Assembly (NCBI GenBank): GCA_013433145.1 | Contig: CM024186.1 | Location: 4,902,001 to 4,966,000, forward strand | Direction of reading: 5' to 3' | DNA: 64,000 nucleotides | Source: Ascaris suum | Lineage: Eukaryota > Nematoda > Chromadorea > Rhabditida > Ascarididae | Shown here: in pieces, positions 43,801 to 54,400 of the stretch | Layout: each line of letters opens with the position of its first letter | How positions within the stretch are numbered: the first letter of the stretch is position 1 | The notes under the pieces: generated by a model | What the model saw: the letters and a program-made list of their open reading frames with translations, nothing else | Told to the model about the DNA's origin: nothing | Databases searched by the model: none | Program-made: the position numbers and the translations under genes

Positions 43801-46800
43801 CGATGGAGCATTACTCCCAAACACATAATTCAGACGACCGGAAAGTACACTTGCGCTTGAGCCAAGCATCGAAATAACGTCATCATGTCGTTCGAATGTG
43901 TTTGCATATTCCGCTCCCATAACGCCGATAAACATGCCCACATCTTCCAACGATTTTAGACCTGCATTTTCCATGCATCCATAAACACATTCGAGGAGAA
44001 TACGCTGTTGTGGATCCATTTTTTCGGCTTCACTTTTGGAAATACCAAAAAATTCCGGCTCAAATTCAGCGATATTTGCTTCTAAAAAATTCGCCTTTTC
44101 AATACAGTTCCCATATTTTCCTTGTAATAAATCATCGCGTGTTTTTATTCGACAACACGGAATCCTTGTCGAAACATTTCGGCCAATCTTAAGCGCGTCC
44201 CAAAACTCCGACAGATCCTTAATATTGGATGGAAGTCGACAAGCAAACGACGTTATTGCGATCCTTTCCGCAGTAAATCCAGTCATATTCTTACTTTCTA
44301 TATGATTTTCACTGTCATGAGGTGTATTCATGGATTGAGGCATTCTTTCTGCTATCGGACCTCCTCCAAAATTTTGTCCCAATTCATCAGTTCGGGAAGG
44401 AAGATTTAGGTGCTGCGAAGAGCCTTCATGCTCTCTTGTTGTGTCACCCGCCTCAAAATTCGCCATCATGAATGAAACACCTTTCATAGAAACAAATATG
44501 GTTTTTGCGTATAAAGTTAAGCAAGCAGAAATATTTGTGTCGACGTAATCGAACTCTGCAACAATCTCACTGTCGACAGTCATGGCTTCTTCGGAAATGG
44601 ATAGGATGTCAATATGATAAGGAACAAGCATATGCTTGTTGTTACCCGACTCTCGGAGGTAACTATAGACGACTGCTTGTAAAGCACCATCCAAAAGTGC
44701 ATCCAATCTATCTGTATGATGCAGCCTTACACTGCCTCTCCTTTGCGAACAATGAACTTCACGTACTGAACGGAACGTCCCTTTATGTTTATAACCGTAC
44801 GTCGCCATTGTTTCATAAAACTCGTTAGTATTTACAGATCTCGAATCGGTTGAAAGATTTCCTTCTGCTGAAGTGTCATCCTGTCGTCGAATTTCATGCA
44901 CATATCTAGTAGCTGTACACTTCAGACACAGTCGATTCTCATGAAGCACCCTTACATTGATTACTTCAGCACTGGTGCTACTAGTGACTTGAAGCACGAT
45001 TCGTTCATCGGTAGCGTTAAAAATGACCGGTGCAATAAAATCGACGTTTTTGAATAAGATGCTTTTCCAGTTGAAATGTTTCTTCAACAGGATGAGTAAG
45101 GTTGCACCGGATAAAAGCAATATTCCACCAATCGCATGATCAAACAGGTATGGATTATGCAAGAGATCGATCACTAAAAGGTTTGTTCGATGTGAGGAAT
45201 GAAGTGGTGATCGAATCCTTTTGGGCGAGGATATATTATTCTTATCAGATGGTCGTTGAAGTGCTGACCAATGAAGATCGACACCCTCCTCATATAGTTG
45301 CCCAAGGAAATTAAGAAAATCTCTTGACGATGTAATAGTGAACATAGATGAGCAATGCGCTAGATCGTTGTTCCCATCTTGGCATTTCTCAATATTCGAG
45401 TATTGTATTGCTTGAAACAGCGAATTTACATCGTTCAATGGATGACCGTCAATATCTTTTAGTGATATATTACTTCTTTTTAAGCGAACTTTATCGAGCT
45501 TTTTCCGAAAATTTTCAGCATTTTCATATAAAGTTGCTTTAAAAAGATCACATGCTTCATCAAGTGTTAAAATTTCAAGTGCAGCGCAACAAATCAATAC
45601 ATCATTTGAAGCGCTTATAATGCCACCATTATGATGGCCGATTTTAAGCAACAGCTTACAGAGAGCATAGGAAGCAGCTGCACTGTGAAGTATAGATTCA
45701 CAGCTAGGATTTGGGCAAATTTTGAATGCTTTACAACATTCAACGAAACATTCATAGAAAACTGCCGACATACGACAAAAAGCTTCCGTTTTAAGGCGTG
45801 GAAGGTGGTTTTCAATTAGAACACCCAAATATCGAGCCGAATGTATCCTGTTTTGTTTGGGTTTTTGTATTTCCTGTAGAGCCTCTTCATTATTACTACT
45901 TACAACGAATGCTCTACGATATTGCGGATGATGTTGTTGAGCCTGTAGATATTTCTCCATTTCTGCGATTGTTTCGCGATGTTTTTTTAGACTTTTCTGG
46001 ATCGATCTCAAAATTCGCTTGAGAGAATTTTCATTAGTTGCTGATATTGGTAGCAGAAAAAAATCATCATTGTACGTATTAGGTTGTCTTTCTTCTTTGG
46101 TATATTCGCAACAGACTTCATTCGCGTGGAAGTTTTCGAGCTTCGATAATATTGGGTCGTCTTGTTGGTGATTAAAAAAATGTGGTAGTTGAATATTAAA
46201 ACCGGCCTCAAAAAGACGGCATAGATTAGTTTCAAAATTCTCTGCTGCATCGACGCTCAAATCATACAACTTTTGTCCATTTAAGGTCAAGCTGAAAACG
46301 CCACCTCTCTCGAGATTCTCCATCTTAGAATCTTCGTTGATGACTTCTATAGCGTTATTACCGTCTGAGAATCCTTGCATTAATTTTTGACTCTTACGTG
46401 GACGAAGTAAATTGTTACGACCAATTGGCTGGTCGAAAATCCAATCGATCGGATTTGAAGAGGAAGACGCTTGTCGGGAATTCGCTCCTTTTATCACGTA
46501 TCGTATCGCATCCTCAAATGAGAGGTTACCGAGCGCTGCGGCAGTATTATATTCCGCTTTTCCGCATATGCGTATTGCCTCAAATTTGACTCCAGTCGAT
46601 AACCATAATCGACACAAGGAGACCGAAAGAGCGCAATCGTAAAGACTTTCCATGATTGAAGAATTGGAATTCGATAAGCCATGACCATTAATTATGATGG
46701 ATTTTAATCCATAAACACCGAAATTTCGAGCTAAGGAATCGAATTTATTGATGATTTCTCGAAATGAGGAATATTTCCGATAAAGATTACTGTATATTAC

Positions 46801-47694
46801 TGTAGACCGATATACATCCACTTCACTGCATCCGAATACCGCCACCAATTTCGGATGGTCACTTGACAGAAGTCTCGAGATTCTGCTAGATGCTGAGTTT
46901 ATCGATTCCATTAAATGTTGGCGAGTGGTGCCATTCACTGCAACTCTCCATTCGGCAGATTCTGATTCCAAAGTGGCTCGACTCATCAAATCGCATAGTG
47001 GTTTATCTGTTTGTTGCAGATATTTCTTCAGTAGATCAATTTTCTCTAGGAGTGCCTCATACGAAGCAGCCGATAATAGAAATACTGCACTACTAGCGAA
47101 ACTGGTATTTAAGGATTCCAATGGTAGCAATTTGGGAGCTTCTAAATTCCCTGACGTCTCATCTAATGAATCCTTCCGCTGGAAAGATACTTCATTGCTA
47201 AGAGTATTTAAGTAAGGCATTCGAAAAAAAGCAGTGCCGTAGGCATCTCTCCATCGAACTATCACGCGCAACAATGACATAAGCTCATCTGAATCGAACG
47301 TATCAATATGTAGCAGCGGTGATTTCATGTCGTTAAATTCGAAATTCGTCGCACGATTTCCGCTTCCTGACTTGTCAGGATCGCCACGTGAGTGATCCAC
47401 TATGAGCTCAGACTTGTCCTGCATCTGATCCTTTCGAGGATGCTTCGAATGATGACAAAAACAAAAGCGACACAAAATACGTTTTTCGGCACCTATAATC
47501 CTTGTGAGTGACTCAAGAATAAGTACGACGAAAAAACCTGACCGTATAGACTCTGAGATGTCCATTGTCGTCTGCGTATTCGCAAATGGCGAGAAGCGTT
47601 CACAATTTCGAGCGCTGAAAATTAACACAATTTTACACAGGTCATCTGAAGTGGAAAGCCTTAAGAAGGTACCAGCACCGGATGCGATATGCAA
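22928..47694 (-). CDS. pks-1: Hybrid polyketide synthase-nonribosomal peptide synthetase (nemamide-type PKS-1 homologue)
   Basis: Exons 47614-28705, 28657-25358, 24927-24736, 24070-23913 and 23162-22928 join in frame to about 7,597 residues. Domain order: two AT-like regions, DH-like, KS1, AT-like, DH-like, ACP1, KR1, ACP2, AT1, DH2, KS2, AT-like, KR2, ACP3, KS3, AT2, KR3, PCP1, C, A, PCP2, TE. All three KS keep Cys-His-His; carriers keep the serine that takes phosphopantetheine. Hybrid assembly lines of this size in animals are known from nematodes, where PKS-1 and NRPS-1 make nemamides; orthology to pks-1 is inferred from architecture and length. The open frame reaches 47694, but a strong acceptor (TTAATTTTCAG) just before 47614 implies that its first 26 codons are intronic and that the true start is in an unseen exon. 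ATG at 47736 or an internal Met near 47565 are alternatives. No ER or methyltransferase domain was seen. Confidence 0.88.
25840..28657 (-). other. NRPS condensation and adenylation domains
   Basis: The C domain opens with [11 protein letters not shown]. It keeps the HHxxxDG motif (HHIVTDG, both His at 28271-28276), so it should form the amide between the polyketide acyl chain and an amino acid. The A domain shows [11 protein letters not shown] near 26840-26880, [18 protein letters not shown] near 26447-26475, [22 protein letters not shown] and the LNASGKID lysine near 25880-25905. Read against GrsA, the pocket residues are approximately D-V-M-Y-F-G-I-I-W; I do not recognise a substrate for this code. 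Confidence 0.92.
28658..28704 (-). other. Inferred 47-nt intron joining PKS and NRPS halves
   Basis: The polyketide frame ends at a stop at 28645-28647, while the C-domain frame is in another register. Removing 28704-28658 (donor CCT|GTGTCG, acceptor GATAAG|TTG) restores a single frame: TTVCPP joins [11 protein letters not shown], as expected for a PCP-C linker. A 57-nt alternative (donor ACC|GTCTGC) also keeps frame. Both splice sites are weak, so a real frameshift separating two polypeptides cannot be excluded. Confidence 0.6.
28750..30410 (-). other. PKS KR3 and peptidyl carrier PCP1
   Basis: KR3 has [11 protein letters not shown] (a slightly altered nucleotide-binding motif near 29710-29740), SSLSAILG and [10 protein letters not shown] with Tyr at 29281-29283. 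PCP1 has HLGGHSLNG with serine at 28855-28857; the GGHSL form is typical of NRPS carriers rather than PKS ACPs. This is the hand-over point from polyketide to peptide chemistry. Confidence 0.9.
30470..33010 (-). other. PKS KS3 and AT2
   Basis: KS3 has YSACSSG in place of DTACSS (Cys at 32500-32502), ECHGTGT (His at 32098-32100) and [10 protein letters not shown] (His at 31996-31998). The divergent active-site peptide and a DPQIRKF segment in place of DPQQRLL mark it as a distinct KS subtype. AT2 has FAPQGVQ and [10 protein letters not shown] with serine at 31192-31194. Its YGFHSS motif again suggests malonyl. This is the only KS followed directly by an intact AT. Confidence 0.92.
33040..34640 (-). 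other. PKS KR2 and ACP3
   Basis: KR2 has an N-terminal structural half, then TGGFGGIG near 34022-34046 and [10 protein letters not shown] with Tyr at 33634-33636. The VVENAV segment lacks the LDD-type Asp, so it resembles A-type KRs. ACP3 follows with SMGIDSLM, serine at 33166-33168. Both look functional. Confidence 0.9.
34880..36990 (-). other. PKS ketosynthase KS2 with eroded AT
   Basis: KS2 has DTACSSF (Cys at 36514-36516), EAHATGT (His at 36124-36126) and LGHCEAAAG (His at 36007-36009), so it looks catalytically complete. The following AT-like region starts with the linker [14 protein letters not shown]. Its elbow is [17 protein letters not shown] near 35270, without a GHS serine, so it should not transfer acyl groups. 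An acidic, low-complexity linker with no catalytic motif leads to KR2. Confidence 0.88.
37190..39050 (-). other. PKS AT1 and DH2
   Basis: AT1 has FTGQGSQ and GHSISE with catalytic serine at 38698-38700. Its YAFHSS motif has Phe-His rather than Ser-His, which favours malonyl over methylmalonyl extender units. DH2 follows directly: [11 protein letters not shown] with His at 37906-37908 and LIDAALQVL with Asp at 37462-37464, so both catalytic residues are present. The pair sits downstream of an ACP and upstream of KS2, so it is not in the usual KS-AT-DH order. Confidence 0.88.
39290..41350 (-). other. PKS ACP1 - KR1 - ACP2
   Basis: ACP1 has DLGFDSLM with the phosphopantetheine serine at 41227-41229. 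A ketoreductase follows: nucleotide-binding TGGLSGIGW near 40390-40420, and active-site CNYSAANA with Tyr at 39985-39987. The GATNDAL segment keeps an Asp at the position of the LDD motif of B-type KRs, so a B-type product is possible. ACP2 has [10 protein letters not shown] with serine at 39430-39432. A KR flanked by two carrier domains is unusual; the second carrier may act with AT1, which follows it. Confidence 0.9.
41430..43040 (-). other. PKS AT-like plus DH-like region (both apparently inactive)
   Basis: After KS1 the chain has a KS-AT linker ([18 protein letters not shown]). An AT-like region follows whose elbow reads [18 protein letters not shown] near 42560, with no GHS motif. Next comes a DH-like fold beginning FDHPLIGD: its first motif [10 protein letters not shown] has Phe where catalytic His belongs, while the second motif YDAMLQVL keeps Asp. 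KS1 therefore seems to lack its own active AT and DH, and would need extender units loaded by AT1 or AT2 of the same polypeptide or by another enzyme. Confidence 0.6.
43050..44290 (-). other. PKS ketosynthase KS1
   Basis: Decarboxylating condensing enzyme. DTACSSS carries the nucleophilic Cys at 43780-43782, THGTGT the first His at 43378-43380 and IGHTEAAAG the second His at 43279-43281. DPQQRILLE and GVSGTNA are also present. All catalytic residues are intact, so this KS is expected to be active. Confidence 0.95.
44440..45220 (-). other. PKS dehydratase-like domain 1
   Basis: A double-hotdog DH domain. [16 protein letters not shown] carries the candidate catalytic His at 45136-45138, but Ser replaces the usual Pro of HxxxGxxxx[12 protein letters not shown] carries the candidate Asp at 44689-44691. 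Activity is possible but uncertain. The domain lies ahead of KS1 rather than after an AT in the same module. Confidence 0.7.
45250..47614 (-). other. PKS N-terminal region: two eroded acyltransferase-like domains without KS
   Basis: The first visible part of the synthase contains two successive units, each an AT linker ([14 protein letters not shown] near 47090; [14 protein letters not shown] near 46065) followed by an AT-like fold. The first aligns at the nucleophile elbow as [13 protein letters not shown] near 46560 instead of GHSxGEYxAA, so the catalytic serine is gone. The second reads [10 protein letters not shown] near 45600, where a serine aligns but the flanking His and Gly are lost. 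No ketosynthase lies between or before them in the sequence visible here. These regions are probably structural or non-catalytic. Confidence 0.65.
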
Positions 47695-47744
47695 CGGTCA
47701 GACATTACCAGGCGGTACTATCATATTGAGATTGGACTGTGCCA

Positions 47745-47848
<104 letters not shown>

Positions 47849-49942
47849 ACTCACATATAGTCAAGGATTTCATTGAAACTATGAAATTATTTGCATTTTT
47901 GAAACGCTTACGGAATAAAACCTCTCCGACAAAAAATGCTTCATTTTATCTTCGGCTGAATCATCTCTTACTTTGAAAATGCGTCGTTTTTGAAAGACTG
48001 GCAATTTGCAAAAAAATATCGGCGCAAAATTCCTTTGAGCGAATAGAGTGGAAAACTTGTGAAGGAAATTTTATCTGTATAACATGTTATTTGAGTGTGT
48101 CAAAAGTAGGTATACAGGATGGACTAGCATCAGGCTTCACACTGTGGGGGATGGTTTGTCCAGTGATGATGCCACAGGTTGGTTTTCTTTGTTACAACTC
48201 TGGATGCTAAAAACTACGTAACGGTGGCGCCTAACTCAATAGTACCGTAACTCGCAACCATTGCTCTTTTCACCGAAATACTCTTTCAACAAGTAGGATC
48301 TCCTCTCATTTTGAATCGACGGTATCAAAGTCTTCCTACAACGTTGGATCACTAGACGTTCATCCGATCTCACATCTATGGAGTTCTTTCTTGAAAGAAA
48401 CGTTGAAAGAAAGGTTTTTAGAGGGATTCTTCGAGTAACTGGACATATACAACACTCGATAGAGGAACACGGTGGATGAAGTGAATGATTTTTTCTAGCA
48501 AGCACCTATCGAAAAAAACGTTTGTCGGAATCTGTGCATTATTGTCGGCGATAAATTCCAGGAATGCGTTTTCGATGAAGGACGATAAAAGGGCTATAGG
48601 TAACCCGATCAGCACTACACACCTAAATTTGGCCCATTTTATTGATACCTATATTTAGCAGTATTGTGATTTCCTCACTGGCAGCTTCTTCTAATTAAGT
48701 TCATCAAGCTACAAAATGATCTGCAGCAATAACGGCAATGCATTATATCAGTTGTATGTTAAAACTTAAAGAAAAGTGATTTCCATTGGTGACCGGCAAG
48801 ATGCGACTACGATAAACAGAAATAAAACGAATAAGGAAGGCGAAGACTGTAGTACCCAGATAGCACGCCCTAAAGAAGCTCTCATTAGCAGAATCAGATT
48901 TCCAAAAAAAGGTACTTTCTATAGTGTTGATAACCTGATATAGCATGGCTAAGAATTCAGCATTGTAACATCTCTCTTGAAAAAAAAAATTTTTTTTTTG
49001 CATTTGCAATTGCCATCAACGTCGTTTTAATCAGTAGAAATAAGCGTAAAGCTTACTCTGTGATGCGGTGATCGCGCAAGAGAGCAATCACAATTGCAAT
49101 ATCACATCGTTTGCAATCAATTAGATTGCATGCTCTTCTCAACGCATTAGGCAACGACATAAATTTCATATTCAGACTTGATCGGTTATTCATAAAATTT
49201 GACAACCTGAAATTGCTTCCTGTCAAATAACTATAATAAAATAAATTTCTGTTGTATCATCACCTTTTTCCGTCAACGAGCTCATCGCATGCGAATGCTT
49301 ACTAGAAATTGAAGTTACATGATTTGCTCAGTGATTAATCAAAGCGCGATATGCGCTTTTTAGTATTTCGCTTATTAAATCAACCAGTTGCGCCAATATT
49401 CGGAAAACAATGAAATAATGTTCACATGCTTTTCTTTGCTATGTGATTGTATTGATCGGTAATTGAATGCTCGTTCTTTTTGCGTCCCACTTAAGTGGTT
49501 GAAGGGGCCGTTCCATAATTGCTTTAGAACTGCATTCGCATTCCTGCTTCGGTACGGTCAAGCAAAACGTGTCCAGAATTTTCAAAGCGCGAAGATCGCC
49601 CATCCAAATTACGTTTCGAGTAATACAGCTTAAAAAAATAAAAGTGACCTGCACCGTCCGACCTGGCCGAGCTCCACTCACCGAATTTGGTGTGCTGTGA
49701 AAATGTTCAAGATTCTAATGTTCTTTTCATCCTTGCTAGTAATTGTGAGCCATGAATAGCTTTATGGATCCGGATGGGGAACTTGAAGCGTTCAGGATAT
49801 CTTGTTCGACGTATCAAACTTGATAGTAAGATAATTATTTGAATAGTACGAACGACGCAGTCTGCAAAAACGGACAGTTTGAGAAGTTTAATTTGTGGCA
49901 GAGAGAAACGGTAGGAACATTTTATCCATACGGACTGATTAC

Positions 49943-50133
49943 CTCAGAGAGTTGACGGACGGCGAATCGTTTTTGTGGCCAAAATTGAGATCCTCATTGG
50001 TGGCGACAAAAACTGGAGGATCGCATTGGGTCACATCGGTGAAGGGGATGCCTGCATCCGCCAGTGCGCTCTTGGTGCCCTCACGAACCTCTTTCAAGGC
50101 TTCCTTTGTTCTCGGCCAGATGAACTTTGACTC
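49943..50133 (-). CDS. Exon-like fragment resembling the N-terminal part of an SCPx-type thiolase
   Basis: After an acceptor-like TTTAAATCCAG the minus strand reads ESKFIWPRTKEALKEVREGT, then KSALADAGIPFTDVTQ. This resembles the thiolase N-terminus of sterol-carrier-protein-X enzymes, where TKFxxP and ALADAGIxYxxVxQ flank helix 1. The following residues do not continue the usual GYxYG segment, and the frame ends at a possible donor (AG|GTAATC). No other thiolase exon was found nearby. It may be an isolated gene fragment, a pseudogene, or an exon of a diverged gene. Confidence 0.35.
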
Positions 50134-51190
50134 CTGGATTTAAATTTGATCAAGGATGCAGCATTTCTCTGCGTTGTTCAATTTATGAATTCGCAATATT
50201 TCAGCGCGTAAGATCAAACGACTGGTCAAATGTAAGATCTGGGTTAAATCCAGTCGCCGTTGCAATCGCGCTCGAAACCGATTTGGGTTTTATTTCGGTT
50301 CTTCAGACATATGAAAGCAATGGTCAGACCATCAATAATGCGTTTCCTTACGAAATGACCACCTATGCAAATTTTAAACGAAAAATGTTGCAAATGATCG
50401 ATTTGTTGCAACCACTCGTAAACGTGTTGCAACCAATATTGCAACTTTTGTTGCAGTTGATTGATAGTGAGAGGATCCTGATTTGCAAACTTTGCATACG
50501 TTTAAACTGCAGTGACCAATATTGAACGTGATGAATGGTTATAGAATTGGAGGTGAAAGATCATTCATCCTATAGCATAGATGGTAGCCATAAAATATCC
50601 TCGTCATAGTTTTTCTGGCTCGATCCTGAGAATATCCAACATGCGGATAGACAGACTTACATAGATAAAAGCAGACATGTCGTTTCCATAGTAAAGTGTC
50701 GAAGCTTTTATCAGTGCACAAAAAGGCGAAGCAACACCTCCTTGTCTCAATATAGCTTACTAGCTTATAAAGTTTTCGTTCATGCTTTCTAGCAGTCATA
50801 ACTTTTCAAAAATTCTTATCACAACGCTTTGTCAGAATCATCTGTTAAAGTTTGTCCACACGATGATGACCTCAAAGAATAGCACCACAACAATATCCTG
50901 GAAGGACTGTTGCTGACCAAAGCGAATGTGCTTTGAAACGCCTGGTTTATAATCGGATTTGTAAGGAAGAAATGGTGGGGAAGGGAATTGCAAGAGTATA
51001 AAAGGTTGTCGAGCCACCTAGATTGAAAAAGATTCAATAACCGAAAGAAATATGAACTAATTCACTAGGATTCTTAACATGTTTCCTACGATCAACCCCT
51101 CATTTTCGTAGTAAACTAAACCAGCTGCCACAGAAGATGAACTGAGATTGAACTCTTACAGAGATTTTTGATAACTCACTGTTGCTGACG

Positions 51191-51408
51191 TGTGATTCAA
51201 ATGTGGCGATGTATTCTGATTCTGAAGTAACGACCGTCCGTTATTCGCCTCATCGTCATCGCAGTTTGCAAACGGAATCTGACGTTCAGGTAATGAACAG
51301 TCGCCAAATACCTCAATTGATGGGAATTTCGATGAGGAACACCAGACACCGGTTATGCCAACTGTGATACCATCTTCGCTCATCTCACGTTGAAGATGCT
51401 GAAGCAAA
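51191..51408 (-). CDS. Candidate exon of an unidentified minus-strand gene
   Basis: The frame is bounded by a strong acceptor (long T run then GCTTCAG before 51408) and a consensus donor (ACA|GTGAGTTATC after 51191). It reads HLQREMSEDGITVGITGVW, then CSSSKFPSIEVFG, and continues with an acidic DDDEANN patch and LNHTSATV. Composition and both splice sites look genuine, but no family is recognised. Partner exons were not identified; frames near 52.0-52.4 kb upstream and 50.0 kb downstream on the same strand are possibilities. Confidence 0.4.
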
Positions 51409-54400
51409 AAAAAAAAAAATGCATCGTGACATTTGAGAAGAATTTCTTTCGAAGATTTAGAAGCCAAAACTTGAGATATTTTTCATAAAATTGGTATTAT
51501 TCATTTTTAATCAACAGCAGTTATATAATAAAGAATTCAAATAGCATTCTAATTGATACAATGATATCATCGAAATATTATTTCTCAAAGGAATTGAACT
51601 CAAAATGATCGTAAATCGAACGTCATAAAAGAGTCAATCACCCGATTGTACGCTTTATCCACAACGATCGTGACATTAAATAAAAGCCCTGAACATTTCT
51701 TTTCGCCAAAATAAACCCTCTCGCTTGAACTTTGTGGAAAATGAATCGTATTCAACTACTAAAATTCTATTTGGACATAAATGGAACGTGTAGATTTTCA
51801 TATTTGAAACAAGCTCCTAGACAAAATTCAACGAAAAAACTTCGATTGCAGTAAATCACCTTCTTCAGTAAGAGCCTTTTAAAATCACTGGGAAGACTTT
51901 ATTCAAAATTTTAGCACTTTTACGAATTTTTGTAGCCCAAACTAACGGTGTCTTCACATGTTACTTACTTTATACCATTGATCAGGTCATTCACTCTTAT
52001 GAAACTCGAGATCTCGAATCCTACCGCAGATGTAATGCAACATTTCCGCTGGCAGCAAGGATGGAGAAGTTGAATCTTGCATGAAAGCGTATCTGGCTGA
52101 AATACGACGGTTCCTTCGATGTCGTGTCTCAGCCAGACACCAAACTTCAGCACGGCAGAGGGAAAATTGTGCAACTTCGTGTCTCCAGATGTACAGCATT
52201 AATTTTTGGATAGTCTGGAGATGAGGAAGGACTTAATTCCAGTCGTCACGGCGCATTATAAGCATATGACGGCCCAAGTCAAATCCACATGATGGGCCTG
52301 TCTGTGCGCTTTCGCTGAAGGGATCGACTTACTGCTTGAACACTCAAAGAGGGGAAGAAGTGTGTTAGAGGTGGGGGGTTGCGGGGTGATGGGGAAGTTG
52401 GGTTGGGAGGAGGAGGAACACACTATAGCACGGTACTCTATATTCATCGTGGAGCGTAAGTAAAGAGAACACTCATCATACCTACGACGTCTAGATCGTT
52501 TTGCTCACTCAAAAATTTCGACTCCCTTTTTTGTAAGACCTCAAAACGGAAATCCTGCCTAAGGAAGCGGTGCTGCGAGATGGAATATGCAACAAAAATG
52601 CCCGAAAACAGTACGCTCTAACTGGTCTACTCATAGCTGGGAAATCCATAGCGTTAACTAACTAACTAGGAAGGGGTTACAGAGTTAATTGACCCTCCAT
52701 CTTCCAGCTTTAACTTCCCAAACTTAAACCTAGCAAACTGTCCCGCGCTTTGAACGAAACATAAGATACAGAAAAAAATTTTGTACTAACTCACAGCCTT
52801 GGTACACATAAGTTTTGTGTCACACCAACATTAGTCAATATCAAAATGCAAGGCGAATATTTCTATGGCTTCTTTGCCGAAACGTTTCCCTTTGGTAAAC
52901 CCATTTGCCAAGCTATGCAAGCTGATGATGTTATCGGTTACGGAAACTCCCCACCAATTGTCGGCATGACAAGATGATACTAAATAATAATTGAACGAGT
53001 ATTTTTAATACACCGATAATTGGAGGAAAGTTCTAGTTGGGGTTTCAGCATTACAGCAGTGAATTAAAAGGCTCTACGAGTAACTGGGAGAAAATCCCCT
53101 TCAGGAAATTTCCACCGCATCAATAAATTTTCGACGGACTTAGCGTTAGGGATCAGCGGAAGCTGGGATTCGCAACCGATAATGACGGTGAGACGAAAGC
53201 AATTTATAAAACTATCAACAAAGCAAAAATCAACACCAAAAAGCAGTAATTCTACCTATTTCGGTTAATATTTGATAATACCTAAGCGATTGTTATATTT
53301 GATATTCGAAAAAAAAAACTCATTTATATTTACCCATTAAAAAACTTGAACTATTTATGAATTTCCGGTGAAAAAAACCTTACTTGTACTAAAATAAAAA
53401 TCAGTAATTTAACGTTTCATATAATTAAGACCCGAAAATGAATGTTTCAGCATTCTCATATAAATCCGTCCTATCTGCGCGGCTCAAATCACTAGAATTC
53501 GATACTGAAAATCACTTAATGAATGAATTTTAACGATTGAGGCTCCCCAACGAAAAAAAAAATAAACACTTTAAAAAACTACTTAAAGAATACTTTTAAA
53601 AAATTTGAAGTACGAAGTGAAATACGAAAAAATGATGAAATAAAAAAATTCTATTGATTGCAATTAAACAACACAATGCGGATGGATGGAGATTACGCGA
53701 GATCTATTCTTTGATCTATTACGCGAGTAATAGTTCTCAATGAACGTCAAAGAACGATTTAAAAAATTACAAAAATTTCAGCACAGCATTTGGCACTTTT
53801 CCAAATTTTCATATTTCTGTTTTTTTGAATGAACACTCTATAAGTAAAAATGCTTTGATTTCGATTGTGATCAAAGCGTGAATTAGTACCGAATTTGTCT
53901 CGTGACTTATCGAGTATGGTTGAGCGTCGGTTTCTGATTGGGTTAAAACCGGTCGTCCGGCTATGACTGGAACCGAGCTTAGCTACGATTATTTGAAATA
54001 CTGCAAATTCAGTCAACTCAGTAACGTCCAAATTTATTCAGTTATCACTAAGCCACAACAAAAATTGACAATACAAAATGCTCTAATGAAAAAATTCAGA
54101 TTCAAATTTTTTAAATGGTGAGAAATTTATGAAAAGGTCAATTTATGCTAATTTATGAAAAACATAGGCATTTACTGATGATGAAAATTGCAGTAATGCG
54201 CCACGCTCATTCACTGAGAAGAAATTCCGCATCTTCTCTAAGAAATTGCTCTTTGCTTTAGCGTAGAGCAAATTTTACGATATGAGCTTCATGAATTCTA
54301 TTTATTATGATTATCTTACGAATCGAATTATTATAGGAATCAATCAGTGTTTAGCGAAGAACAAATAAAATAATAGAGAAGAAAAGAGGAGAGGTGAAAA

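Noticed and set aside
29328..46688. Many 60-107 codon frames on both strands within the megasynthase gene
   Set aside because: They lie in other frames of a well-supported coding exon and show no independent domains.
47615..47694. First 26 codons of the giant open frame as the true N-terminus
   Set aside because: The stretch contains a consensus TTTTCAG acceptor and no domain similarity; it is more likely intron.
48236..48615. Possible degenerate reverse-transcriptase fragment on the minus strand
   Set aside because: Two overlapping frames gave a faint resemblance to the C-terminal part of a non-LTR element RT, but it needs a frameshift and lacks the YxDD motif; not enough to annotate.
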